NCBI GenBank assembly: GCA_022706235.1
Contig: JAKJCY010000010.1
Span: 338-52,056 of the forward strand
From: Candidatus Hydrogenedentota bacterium
GTDB lineage: Bacteria > Hydrogenedentota > Hydrogenedentia > Hydrogenedentales > CAITNO01
Direction: 5' to 3'
DNA: 51,719 bases
How positions within the stretch are numbered: the stretch's first letter is position 1; each line of letters begins with the position of its first letter. The notes beneath the pieces were generated by a model that saw only the letters and a program-made list of their open reading frames with translations, was not told where the DNA came from and searched no databases. Both the position numbers and the translations under genes were made by a program. This document shows positions 7,983 through 15,756 of the stretch, one piece after another.

Positions 7983-9671
7983 ATGGCAACCGGTGATGAA
8001 GGCAAAGGCATAGAACGCCACCTGACCAGTTACGGCGATCGCGAATTCAGCAAGTACATGCGCCGCGCATTTCTGGCTTCGGCCGGCTATGACCGGCACG
8101 ACCTGGACCGGCCCATTGTGGGCATTGTGGACACCTCTTCGGACTACAATACCTGCCACCGCCAGATGCCGGAAATGGTGCAGGCCGTCAAGCGCGGCGT
8201 GCTCGAGGCGGGCGGCCTGCCCCTGGCGTTTCCCACCATTTCGCTGCACGAGATTCTGACCGCGCCGACCACCATGCTCTTCCGCAACCTGGCGGCCATG
8301 GACACGGAGGAAATGATTCGCGCCCAGCCGATGGACGCCGTGGTGCTGCTCGGCGGATGCGACAAGACCGTGCCCGCCCAAATCATGGGCGCCATCTCCG
8401 CCGGCGTGCCTTTCGTCAGTGCCGTGGCGGGACCCATGTTGACCGGTTCCTGGCGCGGCCAGCGCCTGGGCGCGTGCACCGACTGCCGCCGTTTCTGGGC
8501 CCAATACCGGGCGGGCGAACTGACCGACACGGAAATCCGCGAAGTGGAACAGTCCCTCTGCGCCACGGGCGGCACCTGCATGGTCATGGGCACGGCCTCT
8601 ACCATGGCCGCTGTGACCGAGGCGCTGGGGCTGACGGTTCCCGGCGGCGCGGCACCGCCCCACCCTTCCGGGGAACGGCTGCTGCGCTGCGTCGAGTCAG
8701 GCCGCTGCGCGGTTCGACTTGCGGAAACGGGGCTGTGCCCGTCGGATATTCTTTCCCGGGAATCGTTCCTGAACGCGCTGACCGTGCTGGCGGCGCTGGG
8801 CGGTTCAACCAACGCCATTGTGCATTTACTGGCCATGGCAAGGCGCGCCGGTATAGCGCTGACCTTGGATGACTTTGACAGGACGGCTGCAAAAACACCG
8901 CTGCTGGTGGACTGTAAACCGGCGGGCATGGGTTACATGGAAGACCTGCACCGCGCGGGAGGCGTCCCCGTCCTGCTCAGAGAGCTTATGCCGCTGCTTC
9001 ACCTGGACACAATGACGGTGACGTGCAAAACGCTGGGCGCCTTGCTGGCGGATGTCCCCGCCGCAGGAGCCTGGCAGACTACCATACGCACGCTGGAAAA
9101 CCCGCTGGGGCCGACGGGCGCGCTGGCCGTGCTGCACGGTTCCCTGTGCCCCGACGGTGCGGTAATCAAGGCGGCGGCGGCCACCCCCGCGTTAATGAAG
9201 CACCGCGGCCCCGCCGTTATCTTTGAATCCGCCGAAGATGCCCAACGCATAGATGATCCCGGACTTGCCATCACGCCGGACCATGTCATGATACTGCGCA
9301 ACTGCGGCCCCGTGGGCGCGGGTATGCCCGAAGCGGGCTGCCTGCCCATCCCGAAATATCTCGCCGTACAGGGCGTGAAAGATATGGTGCGCGTGTCCGA
9401 TGCGCGCATGAGCGGCACCGCATACGGCACGGTGGCGCTCCACTGCGCGCCGGAGGCCGCAGTCGGCGGACCGCTGGCGCTGGTGCGGAACGGCGATAAG
9501 ATAGAACTTAATGTGGAAGAACGTCGCCTGGACCTGCTGGTGGAACCTGCGGAGCTCGAACGGCGCCGCAGCGAATGGGCCTCTCCCGCCAAACCGGAAC
9601 GGGGCTGGCGCAGGCTTCATGTAGAGCATGTTTTACAGGCAAATCTGGGTGCGGATATGGCTTTTCTGTAA
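7983..9671 (+). CDS. IlvD/Edd family dehydratase (sugar-acid or dihydroxy-acid dehydratase)
   Basis: 562 residues of the Fe-S-dependent dehydratase family. The three cluster cysteines are visible: C58 in DYNTCHRQ, C126 in LLGGCDKT and C199 in TGGTCMVMG. The C-terminal domain shows ALLADVPAAG, PDGAVIKAAA, ILRNCGPVGAG and VSDARMSGTAYG, the last being the family's substrate/active-site stretch. Family members dehydrate dihydroxyacids (IlvD), 6-phosphogluconate (Edd), or xylonate, arabinonate and similar sugar acids. Because the partner gene encodes a semialdehyde-type dehydrogenase and no branched-chain amino-acid genes are nearby, a sugar-acid substrate is more likely. The start at 7983 is taken from the family N-terminus; the ribosome-binding site is weak, suggesting translational coupling to the upstream gene. 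Confidence 0.9.
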   Translation: MATGDEGKGIERHLTSYGDREFSKYMRRAFLASAGYDRHDLDRPIVGIVDTSSDYNTCHRQMPEMVQAVKRGVLEAGGLPLAFPTISLHEILTAPTTMLFRNLAAMDTEEMIRAQPMDAVVLLGGCDKTVPAQIMGAISAGVPFVSAVAGPMLTGSWRGQRLGACTDCRRFWAQYRAGELTDTEIREVEQSLCATGGTCMVMGTASTMAAVTEALGLTVPGGAAPPHPSGERLLRCVESGRCAVRLAETGLCPSDILSRESFLNALTVLAALGGSTNAIVHLLAMARRAGIALTLDDFDRTAAKTPLLVDCKPAGMGYMEDLHRAGGVPVLLRELMPLLHLDTMTVTCKTLGALLADVPAAGAWQTTIRTLENPLGPTGALAVLHGSLCPDGAVIKAAAATPALMKHRGPAVIFESAEDAQRIDDPGLAITPDHVMILRNCGPVGAGMPEAGCLPIPKYLAVQGVKDMVRVSDARMSGTAYGTVALHCAPEAAVGGPLALVRNGDKIELNVEERRLDLLVEPAELERRRSEWASPAKPERGWRRLHVEHVLQANLGADMAFL

Positions 9672-9690
9672 GGCCGGAAGGGCTGCCTGC

Positions 9691-10557
9691 TCATTCAGGG
9701 GCTTCCGTTGAAACAGGGGCGTTTTCGGTCTGCGCCCATTCCGCCATGGAACCGTCGTACAAGGTTGTGTTTTCATTTCCCAACAGCAGCGTCGCAAAAT
9801 ATCCCACCGAGGCCGCCTGACCGCTGTTGCAATAGGTAATGAGACGTGTGTCTTTTTTTACGCCCCTGCGATCATAGACCTGTTCCAGGGCTTCGGGCGT
9901 TTTGAATACAAACTCAGACCCCGTGAACAACTCCTCATTGGGCAGGCTGCACGCGCCTGTGATATGGCCTTTCCGGGACACATAGTCCTTCACTTTGTCT
10001 CCGGTAAAAAACGCTGCGGGACGCAAATCGGCCACAACGCCCGTGCCTTCGCGAAGCATGCTTTTCACATCCTCCTGGTCCGCCAGCAGTTCCGGGCGCG
10101 GAACCAGTCCGGATAGGACCACTTTCTCCGCCCGGACGGCTCCTGTGTTTAGGGGGCGTTTCTCGGCCTTCCACTTGCCGATACCGCCATCCAACAGGGA
10201 CAGGCGTGTAAAGCCCATGTACTGCAGCACCCAGAAGACGCGTGTGGCTTTCACTCGTTTTTCAGGATCGGCCATGTCCGAGTAAATCACCACGTGTTTC
10301 TCCGGATTGATGCCGGCATCCCCGACAATCTGGTGCAACTGGTCCAGTGGCTTCAGCAGGCCATGAATTCCGTCGCGAATTTCCGACAGGGTGTCCGCGT
10401 CAAGATGAACCGCGCCGTGGATATGCCCTGCAGCAAAGTCCGCGCTGTTACGTCCATCCACAATAGAGACATTTTCAAGAGTGGACAGGTCTTCGGTGCA
10501 TACCAACAAGGGCGCCGCGGCAGCCAGCAGACAACTAAGTAAAATCGAGCTAATCAT
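9691..10557 (-). CDS. Secreted two-domain rhodanese (thiosulfate/3-mercaptopyruvate sulfurtransferase)
   Basis: 288 residues. A short hydrophobic signal peptide (MISSILLSCLLAAAAPLLVC) is followed by two rhodanese domains. The inactive N-terminal one includes VDGRNSADFAAGHIHGAVHL. The C-terminal one has the active-site loop CNSGQAAS with the sulfur-accepting Cys at residue 243. The CxxGxxAS loop is closer to the thiosulfate/mercaptopyruvate sulfurtransferase type than to arsenate reductase or Cdc25-like forms. It would transfer sulfane sulfur outside the cytoplasm. It converges on the dehydratase gene with a 19-base gap and is transcribed alone. An AAGAGG sequence precedes the start. Confidence 0.88.
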   Translation of the reverse strand: MISSILLSCLLAAAAPLLVCTEDLSTLENVSIVDGRNSADFAAGHIHGAVHLDADTLSEIRDGIHGLLKPLDQLHQIVGDAGINPEKHVVIYSDMADPEKRVKATRVFWVLQYMGFTRLSLLDGGIGKWKAEKRPLNTGAVRAEKVVLSGLVPRPELLADQEDVKSMLREGTGVVADLRPAAFFTGDKVKDYVSRKGHITGACSLPNEELFTGSEFVFKTPEALEQVYDRRGVKKDTRLITYCNSGQAASVGYFATLLLGNENTTLYDGSMAEWAQTENAPVSTEAPE

Positions 10558-10985
10558 TTTGTACCTCTTTTTTCCTTAAACCCAATGCCATCACAATTTG
10601 TTTGTGGTATCTTGGAAACAACGGCACTATCAAAAATATTCTTTTCTGGCAACTGGAATTTGGTAAGAAGAAAACCACTGTCCGGAACTTGTTTGCAGAA
10701 ACGGCCCTGGAATCCTTTGGGGCTGTCGCACGCATCACAAAGACTCTGTGTAAGGCGGCCTGATTTAAAACATAGGATAAATATGCCGAATTAACTACGG
10801 AAATTCGTAAAGGTATGCCGTGTTCTTCCTGAACGGAAGTTGCGGTATGTGCGTTTACTGAAACCAAATAGCCCCCATTCAGGGTCGATAGAGGAAGTTC
10901 GTAGAAGTGAGCCGGTCGCGAAGTGGTCTTTGTACGTGCAATCACCGGCAGTTACTTTTTATTTGCTGCTAAGGAAAGCGTTACG
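10558..10985. other. 428-base divergent intergenic region
   Basis: This lies between the leftward sulfurtransferase and the rightward M28 peptidase, so it must hold both promoters. A 131-codon minus-strand frame crosses it but lacks a ribosome-binding site and has no domain-like pattern, so I treat it as non-coding. No hairpin or repeat stands out. Confidence 0.5.
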
Positions 10986-13268
10986 ATGAATGAAACCCAT
11001 GAGAACGGCCGTCTGGCGGCCCTAATTTTTGGAACGGTGATGGTGGTTGCGGTGTTCGCGTGGTGGATGTCCCTGGCGCCGCGGCCCTTGCCTGCCGACG
11101 CGCCGCTGGAGGCATTTTCGGCGTATCGCGCGCTGCGCCATATACAAGCGATGGCCGTGGAACCGCATCCGGGCGGCTCCCACGCCAATGAACGGGTGTA
11201 CGAGCACATCGCCGGAACCCTCAAGGAGATGGGGGTGGAAATGACGGTGGAGCGCCAGATAGCAAGCAACGGCCGGCGGATAGAGCACAACGGGGCCATC
11301 CTGGCCCGGTTGCCCGGCACCGCCTCCACGGGCGCCCTCGCCGTGGACGCCCATTTCGATTCGACTCCCTACGGGCCGGGTGCGGCCGATGACCTCAGCG
11401 GCATTGCCGCCATGCTGGAGTCGATCCGGGCGTTGAACGCTGGCCCGCCTTTAATGAATGACCTCATTTTCTGTTTTGTGGACGAGGAGGAACGCGGGGG
11501 CGGCGGCCCCGACTTGTGTATGCGCCATCCCTGGTTCCAGGACGTCCGCGCCGTGCTCGGTCTGGAAACGCGCGGCACGTCAGGCCCCGCGCTCATGTTT
11601 GAAACCGGGCAGGACAATGGGTTCGTCATCCGGCAACTGGCGCAGTCCGAATCCAAGCCCCGGGCGACCTCCATCATGTTTGACTTCTACGATCGCATGC
11701 CCTTCGGCAGCGACTTTGGTTCCTACAAGCGCGAGGGTTTCCCGGGACTGAATGTCGCCTATATTGACGACTTTGCCCACTACCACACCAAACTCGACAA
11801 TCCGGACAATGTAAGCCTGGCCAGCGTGCAGCACCATGGATGCTATATCCTCGGGCTTGCCCATCAGTTGGGCAACATGCCGCTGCAGGAGTGCCGGGCG
11901 CCGAACGCCATCTACTTCAATACCATCGGCTCGCACATGGTCGTGTATCCGGGGTCATGGGGTCTGCCCATAACCGTTGCCGCCGCCGCGCTCTTCGCGG
12001 GGGTGCTCCTTTTCGGGCTGATACGGCGACGGCTGACCGTTCCCGGCATCCTCGGCGCCCTGGGCCTCTGTCTGCTGGCCGCCGTGATTACCCTCGTGGT
12101 GACGGCGCCCGCGTCGGTGCTGGTCTATTACGCCTTCAAGGAACACGCGCTGTATCGGAACAACTCCCTGGCCGCGGGCATGATCCTCTTCGGTATCGGC
12201 ATACTTGTGTTGCTGGCCTATCTGCCGGGCCGTCGGATACGTCCACAGAACCTGCTGGCGGGAACCCTGTTCTGGTGGCTGGCGGGGCTTGTTGTGCTGC
12301 AATACTTCGCCCCCTACGGTTCTTACGGAGCCGCGTGGCCCCTGGTTTTCGGATCACTCGGCTTGTTGGTGTTATGCTTCTCCGAGGACCGGGAACGCCC
12401 GTCGGACCGGCTCCTCCTGCTGGCCGCCGTAACCGCGCTGCCCACCGTGGTCTTGCTGACGCCCTCCTTTGTCATGTTCAGCTACGCCGTCACCGCCCTG
12501 CTGGCGCCCGTGCTGTTCCTGGGCGTGCTGCTGGTGCTGGCGCTGCTGCTGCCGCAAAGCGCCCTGGTGCCCGCCCGAATTCACCTGGGGACCGGCCTGG
12601 CCATCACCCTTGCGGGCGTGCTGGTGTTTGCCCTGGCCTGCCTCACCAACACGCCCAGTCCGACACGGCCGCGGCAGAACTGCCTCTCTTATGCCGTGAA
12701 TTTCGACACCGGCGAGGCCTGGTGGATCAGCAGCGATGCGGAACTCGACGCATGGACCCGCAACTACTTGCCGGACAATGAGGAGCGCGTGTCCCTCGCG
12801 GAATTTACCGGCCGGGACTATGGCCCGCGATACCGCAGGGGGCCCGCGCCGATGCCGCCTTTCGACGGAAATGTCCTAACCCTGACGGAGGAACGGGTCG
12901 AAAACGGGCGGCGTCTTCTCAAGTTCCTCGTGGATTCCCCGAGAGACGCCCAGGAAATCTATATCCGCCTTGAATCCGACGTCCCCGTGTACCGCGCCAG
13001 GGCCTTCGGCCATGATATCGAGGGTGCGGAGAAGAATTGGGACATCCGTTTCGAAACGATTTCCTTCACAGAAGGCGAACTCGAAATTGAAACTGATCCG
13101 GGCACGCCCCTCCGATTCCGCATTCGGGAAGTCTCCTGGGAATTGCCGGGCCTACCCGGTTTTGTGTCCCGGCCCGACCACTTCATGACCCAGCCCAACC
13201 GCGTGCTGGAACGGCGCTACCTCCTGCCCAGCAACCATAGCTATTCCATTGGTACCCAGACCTTTTAA
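10986..13268 (+). CDS. Membrane-anchored M28 family zinc metallopeptidase
   Basis: 760 residues. The ATG at 10986 follows AAGGAAAG by about 7 bases and starts MNETHENGRLAALIFG, leading into one transmembrane anchor. The periplasmic M28 domain shows the zinc-ligand series: AVDAHFDSTPYG (H123), GAADDLSG (D135-D136), FVDEEERGG (Glu pair 167-168), LGLETRG and YHTKLDNPDNV for the final His. From roughly residue 320 there are eight or so hydrophobic segments, followed by a soluble C-terminal domain. This architecture (M28 domain, multi-pass membrane region, C-terminal beta-rich tail) is that of the FXNA/ERMP1-like exopeptidase group. It probably trims N-terminal residues of peptides at the membrane. 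Confidence 0.9.
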   Translation: MNETHENGRLAALIFGTVMVVAVFAWWMSLAPRPLPADAPLEAFSAYRALRHIQAMAVEPHPGGSHANERVYEHIAGTLKEMGVEMTVERQIASNGRRIEHNGAILARLPGTASTGALAVDAHFDSTPYGPGAADDLSGIAAMLESIRALNAGPPLMNDLIFCFVDEEERGGGGPDLCMRHPWFQDVRAVLGLETRGTSGPALMFETGQDNGFVIRQLAQSESKPRATSIMFDFYDRMPFGSDFGSYKREGFPGLNVAYIDDFAHYHTKLDNPDNVSLASVQHHGCYILGLAHQLGNMPLQECRAPNAIYFNTIGSHMVVYPGSWGLPITVAAAALFAGVLLFGLIRRRLTVPGILGALGLCLLAAVITLVVTAPASVLVYYAFKEHALYRNNSLAAGMILFGIGILVLLAYLPGRRIRPQNLLAGTLFWWLAGLVVLQYFAPYGSYGAAWPLVFGSLGLLVLCFSEDRERPSDRLLLLAAVTALPTVVLLTPSFVMFSYAVTALLAPVLFLGVLLVLALLLPQSALVPARIHLGTGLAITLAGVLVFALACLTNTPSPTRPRQNCLSYAVNFDTGEAWWISSDAELDAWTRNYLPDNEERVSLAEFTGRDYGPRYRRGPAPMPPFDGNVLTLTEERVENGRRLLKFLVDSPRDAQEIYIRLESDVPVYRARAFGHDIEGAEKNWDIRFETISFTEGELEIETDPGTPLRFRIREVSWELPGLPGFVSRPDHFMTQPNRVLERRYLLPSNHSYSIGTQTF

Positions 13269-13269
13269 A

Positions 13270-13416
13270 CGGGGATGCGGGAAAATCGGCACTGCCCTGA
13301 GCGAGAAGGCGAGGCTGACGGATCAGCCCAGGGCGATTCAGCTGGAGTATCGGGTCATCGCGGTGAACACCGGCGGTGCGAGCACGCCGAGCAATTTGGC
13401 GGCGTTGATGTTATGA
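13270..13416 (+). pseudogene. Fragment: C-terminus of a fibronectin-type-III-like domain
   Basis: Just after the M28 stop, in a different frame, 48 codons read through KIGTALSEKARLTDQPRAIQ and YRVIAVNTGGASTPSNLAAL to a TGA at 13414-13416. This is the last strand pair and end of a fibronectin-III-type domain. There is no start codon or ribosome-binding site, so it is a gene remnant. A diverged copy of the same 23-residue ending lies at 15057-15140, on the other side of the protease gene. Confidence 0.6.
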
Positions 13417-13449
13417 TATTCACAAGAAGACGCATTTCTGGAGTTTGCC

Positions 13450-14631
13450 ATGGTCGAACATTCTGATAAAACACTGAGGCATATCGTATACAAGGTCTGC
13501 GTCGCTGCGACTTGGAGCGACAGCAAGATGACCATCGATGAAAAGCATTACCTGGGATACCTGAGGGATACACTCGCGGCCGATGAAGAAGAACGGGAGA
13601 CATTTCGGCAATACTGTACAGGTGACATTGATACAAAGAATCTATTTAATGAGGTTTCAGCCCTTGGGGATTCTGATAAGCGCTATGTTATTGTGAAATG
13701 CCTTGAGGTGATGGGATGCGATCATAAAATCCTTGCTAACGAGGCCGCCTTCCTGAACAGATTAAGAAAGGCTTGCGGCATCCGCAACTTCCTTTACAGG
13801 CGGCTGATGGTCGCCACCCTGGGGAATAGGTGGGTACTTTTTTCCGTCTCGTGGAAATGGGTCGTCGCATACATTCTTTTATGTACCGCCTTGATAGCGT
13901 TTTTTGGTTTTAGGGCGTTAACAAATCAAGCCTTCACCTATCCTGAAGAGCAGTGCAGTAAGGAAGATATTTCCACACACGTATTTGATGCACAGAGTAT
14001 GCCGACTTCTCCTGATCAAGACGAGACTTCTGTTTTTGAAAGCATCAAAAAAGGAATTGTCTCCATCAATGTTTTTCGGGGGGGCCTGCGCATTGGCAGG
14101 GGATCTGGATTTGTATTGGGCGCCGGAGAATCGGATCGTGTTTACATTATTACCAACAGGCACGTGGTGGAGCACGAAGAATATTCATTTGGGTGCGACC
14201 GGGGGAGTATAACCTATGAAGTCGAGCTGCATAACCTGCTCAGGGCAGACGCCGTTTTAGATTATTGCTCAGAAGATGCCGATCTCGCGCTCTTGTCGGC
14301 AAAGGGCTTACAGGAACAGGTCAAGCCGCTTGTGCTGCGGCTGAAGAATGATCTGCAGGTTGGACAGACTGTTTGGGCGGTGGGGCGCCCGCTGAATCTG
14401 AGGAATACAGTAACCCGAGGCATTATTTCGTCCTTGCGTGAGAAGGAACTTCAAACGGATGCGGCGATCAGCTACGGTAGTAGCGGCGGCCCCCTGGTTA
14501 CCCAGAAGGGCGAGGTGTGCGCCGTAATGGCAAGTTCTTATGACAACACGAACTTTAGTTTTGGAATCTATGCTGATGATATTCTCGCAATGTTGCAGGC
14601 GCGAAAATCTCTCTACGACGAGTCACTGTAG
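13450..14631 (+). CDS. TerB-like domain / TM / trypsin-like serine protease fusion
   Basis: 393 residues. GGAG lies 6 bases before the ATG. Residues 1-112 are helical and acidic and resemble the TerB (tellurite-resistance) helical domain: VCVAATWSDSKMTIDEKHYL and SDKRYVIVKCLEVMGCDHK. Residues about 128-153 form one transmembrane helix. Residues 195-390 are a trypsin-like (HtrA/DegS-type) protease with the triad H238 (TNRHVVEH), D278 (EDADLALL) and S345 (GSSGGPL). No PDZ domain follows. The gene is visibly AT-richer than its neighbours and lies between two fibronectin-III remnants beside a repeat element, so recent acquisition is plausible. TerB domains occur in stress and conflict systems; here one probably senses in the cytoplasm while the protease acts outside. 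The function is inferred from the domain layout only. Confidence 0.85.
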   Translation: MVEHSDKTLRHIVYKVCVAATWSDSKMTIDEKHYLGYLRDTLAADEEERETFRQYCTGDIDTKNLFNEVSALGDSDKRYVIVKCLEVMGCDHKILANEAAFLNRLRKACGIRNFLYRRLMVATLGNRWVLFSVSWKWVVAYILLCTALIAFFGFRALTNQAFTYPEEQCSKEDISTHVFDAQSMPTSPDQDETSVFESIKKGIVSINVFRGGLRIGRGSGFVLGAGESDRVYIITNRHVVEHEEYSFGCDRGSITYEVELHNLLRADAVLDYCSEDADLALLSAKGLQEQVKPLVLRLKNDLQVGQTVWAVGRPLNLRNTVTRGIISSLREKELQTDAAISYGSSGGPLVTQKGEVCAVMASSYDNTNFSFGIYADDILAMLQARKSLYDESL

Positions 14632-14787
14632 TTCTTTTATGCCTGGAGATAGAAGACGGGTCCTGCTGCCTTTGCCTGCAAGGGCGTTCCCAAATACAAT
14701 TCTTGTCATTACCCACAAGTCTTAAATGAAGACTATGCCATCGGGTTATGCAGTTTTCGTCTGAATTCTGAAGGAATTCCGTATCAC

Positions 14788-14819
14788 AGCCCAGGGTTGC
14801 GGTACCCCGCTACCCTGGG
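14788..14819 (+). repeat. Left 32-bp inverted arm, itself a hairpin
   Basis: The arm contains CCCAGGGT and ACCCTGGG (8-bp stem), then a T-T mismatch, then GCGG/CCGC around the loop TACC, so it folds on its own. It matches the arm at 14919-14950 perfectly in reverse complement. REP-type sequences have this shape. Confidence 0.85.
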
Positions 14820-14918
14820 ACACTGTTGAACCCCCCAAGTTTTATGTACCCTGAAAGGGTTACGTCGCCATATGACGCAACCCCCTTGGGGTAGGCCGCA
14901 GGTGGGGCGCTCACATTA

Positions 14919-14950
14919 CCCAGGGTAGCGGGGTACCGCAACCCTGGGCT
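14919..14950 (-). repeat. Right 32-bp inverted arm, itself a hairpin
   Basis: This is the exact reverse complement of 14788-14819, 99 bases away. Three further bases pair outside (CAC with GTG), and imperfect pairing continues for about a dozen more. The pair could fold either as two small hairpins or as one long stem. Confidence 0.85.
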
Positions 14951-15056
14951 GTGTTATGGAATCCCGCTGGGATTTGTAACGCGCAAACGCATCTTTTATT
15001 TTCATACACGCATCACCACGAGTTGTGGGTAATGACAAGAATACAATTTGGGAACA

Positions 15057-15140
15057 CGTGGAAAACCGGAGTACCAGGTCATGGCGGTAAATTCCGGCGG
15101 CGCAAGCACGCCAAGTAATGTGGCGGCGGTGGTGTTGTAG
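15057..15140 (+). pseudogene. Second fibronectin-type-III C-terminal remnant
   Basis: Codons 15069-15140 read EYQVMAVNSGGASTPSNVAA then VVL and a TAG, closely related to the ending at 13414. The upstream part is cut off by the repeat element ending at 15055. There is no start, so it cannot be expressed as a separate gene. Confidence 0.55.
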
Positions 15141-15153
15141 GCGCGGGGGAGCT

Positions 15154-15714
15154 TCACGCCTGTTTTTCGAGCAGCACCGCGTGGCTTTTGGCAACGGCCG
15201 GGTATTCAAGTACCGTAAAGCCTGCGTTGCGGGCCAGGTCCACTTCTTCGGCGAAGCGGGCCCTGCGGATATGATAGGCCGGTTCCGCGGCGAGAAGGCG
15301 GCCGCCCGGCTTCAGGGTTTCCCAAAGTTCCGTAAAGAAAAAGGCCGGGTCGGGCACTTCGTGAATCACCGCCATGGTCAGGGCGAAATCCACCGTGTCT
15401 TGGAGACCGTCGAGACACAGGGACTCCCGCGTGCAGCAGCGCGTCGTTATCCGGTCCAGTAGACCGGCGCGACCCGCTCTCCGTTTTAGCGCGTCCAACA
15501 TTTTCTGTTGGAAATCGACGCAAACCACCGTTCCCGACGGCCCCGTCAGGCGGGCCATGGGAAGACTGAAGAAGCCCATCGCGCAGCCGGCATCCAGGCA
15601 GGTCATGCCTTCACGAATATAGGGCGCGAGTATGGTGTCGGGATTTTGTACCAGCCGCCGCAGCGGGTTGGCCAGCAGATACCCCATCCATACGGGACAT
15701 ACATGTTCTGCCAT
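15154..15714 (-). CDS. Class I SAM-dependent methyltransferase
   Basis: 186 residues with an AGGAAAC ribosome-binding site. The N-terminus (PVWMGYLLANPLRRL) is typical of small Methyltransf_11/25-type proteins. Motif I is CLDAGCAMGFFSLPMA, followed by VVCVDFQQKMLD (motif II acidic position) and AVIHEVPDP and LKPGGRLLAAEP. The start is 42 bases downstream of the flavodoxin-ferredoxin gene on the same strand, so the two form an operon. The conserved pairing of this methyltransferase type with EFR1 flavodoxin-ferredoxin proteins suggests a shared redox or metal-related pathway. The substrate is not predictable. Confidence 0.88.
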   Translation of the reverse strand: MAEHVCPVWMGYLLANPLRRLVQNPDTILAPYIREGMTCLDAGCAMGFFSLPMARLTGPSGTVVCVDFQQKMLDALKRRAGRAGLLDRITTRCCTRESLCLDGLQDTVDFALTMAVIHEVPDPAFFFTELWETLKPGGRLLAAEPAYHIRRARFAEEVDLARNAGFTVLEYPAVAKSHAVLLEKQA

Positions 15715-15756
15715 AGTGTTGTTTCCTGCGTTAATACGCGTGGCGGCAATCGCGGT

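Larger units (their letters stand above)
14686..15055. mobile_element. 370-bp nested inverted-repeat (MITE-like) element
   Basis: Terminal arms of 33 bases (14686-14718 and 15023-15055) are inverted copies of each other; they begin GTTCCCAAAT and contain a perfect 19-base core ending ATTACCCACAA, with about 30 of 33 positions paired. Inside them a second, perfect 32-base inverted pair lies at 14788-14819 and 14919-14950, with weaker similarity extending outward. No transposase frame exists inside. No clear target duplication is seen. The right end abuts a fibronectin-III remnant (15057). It resembles a non-autonomous transposon or a paired REP (BIME) element. Confidence 0.7.

Noticed and set aside
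10550..10945. 131-codon minus-strand frame in the sulfurtransferase/M28 spacer
   Set aside because: It overlaps the start of the sulfurtransferase, has no ribosome-binding site and no recognisable domain pattern.
14820..14918. tRNA or small RNA gene between the 32-bp arms
   Set aside because: The stems here come from the inverted repeat itself; no cloverleaf, anticodon arm or CCA-end pattern is visible.
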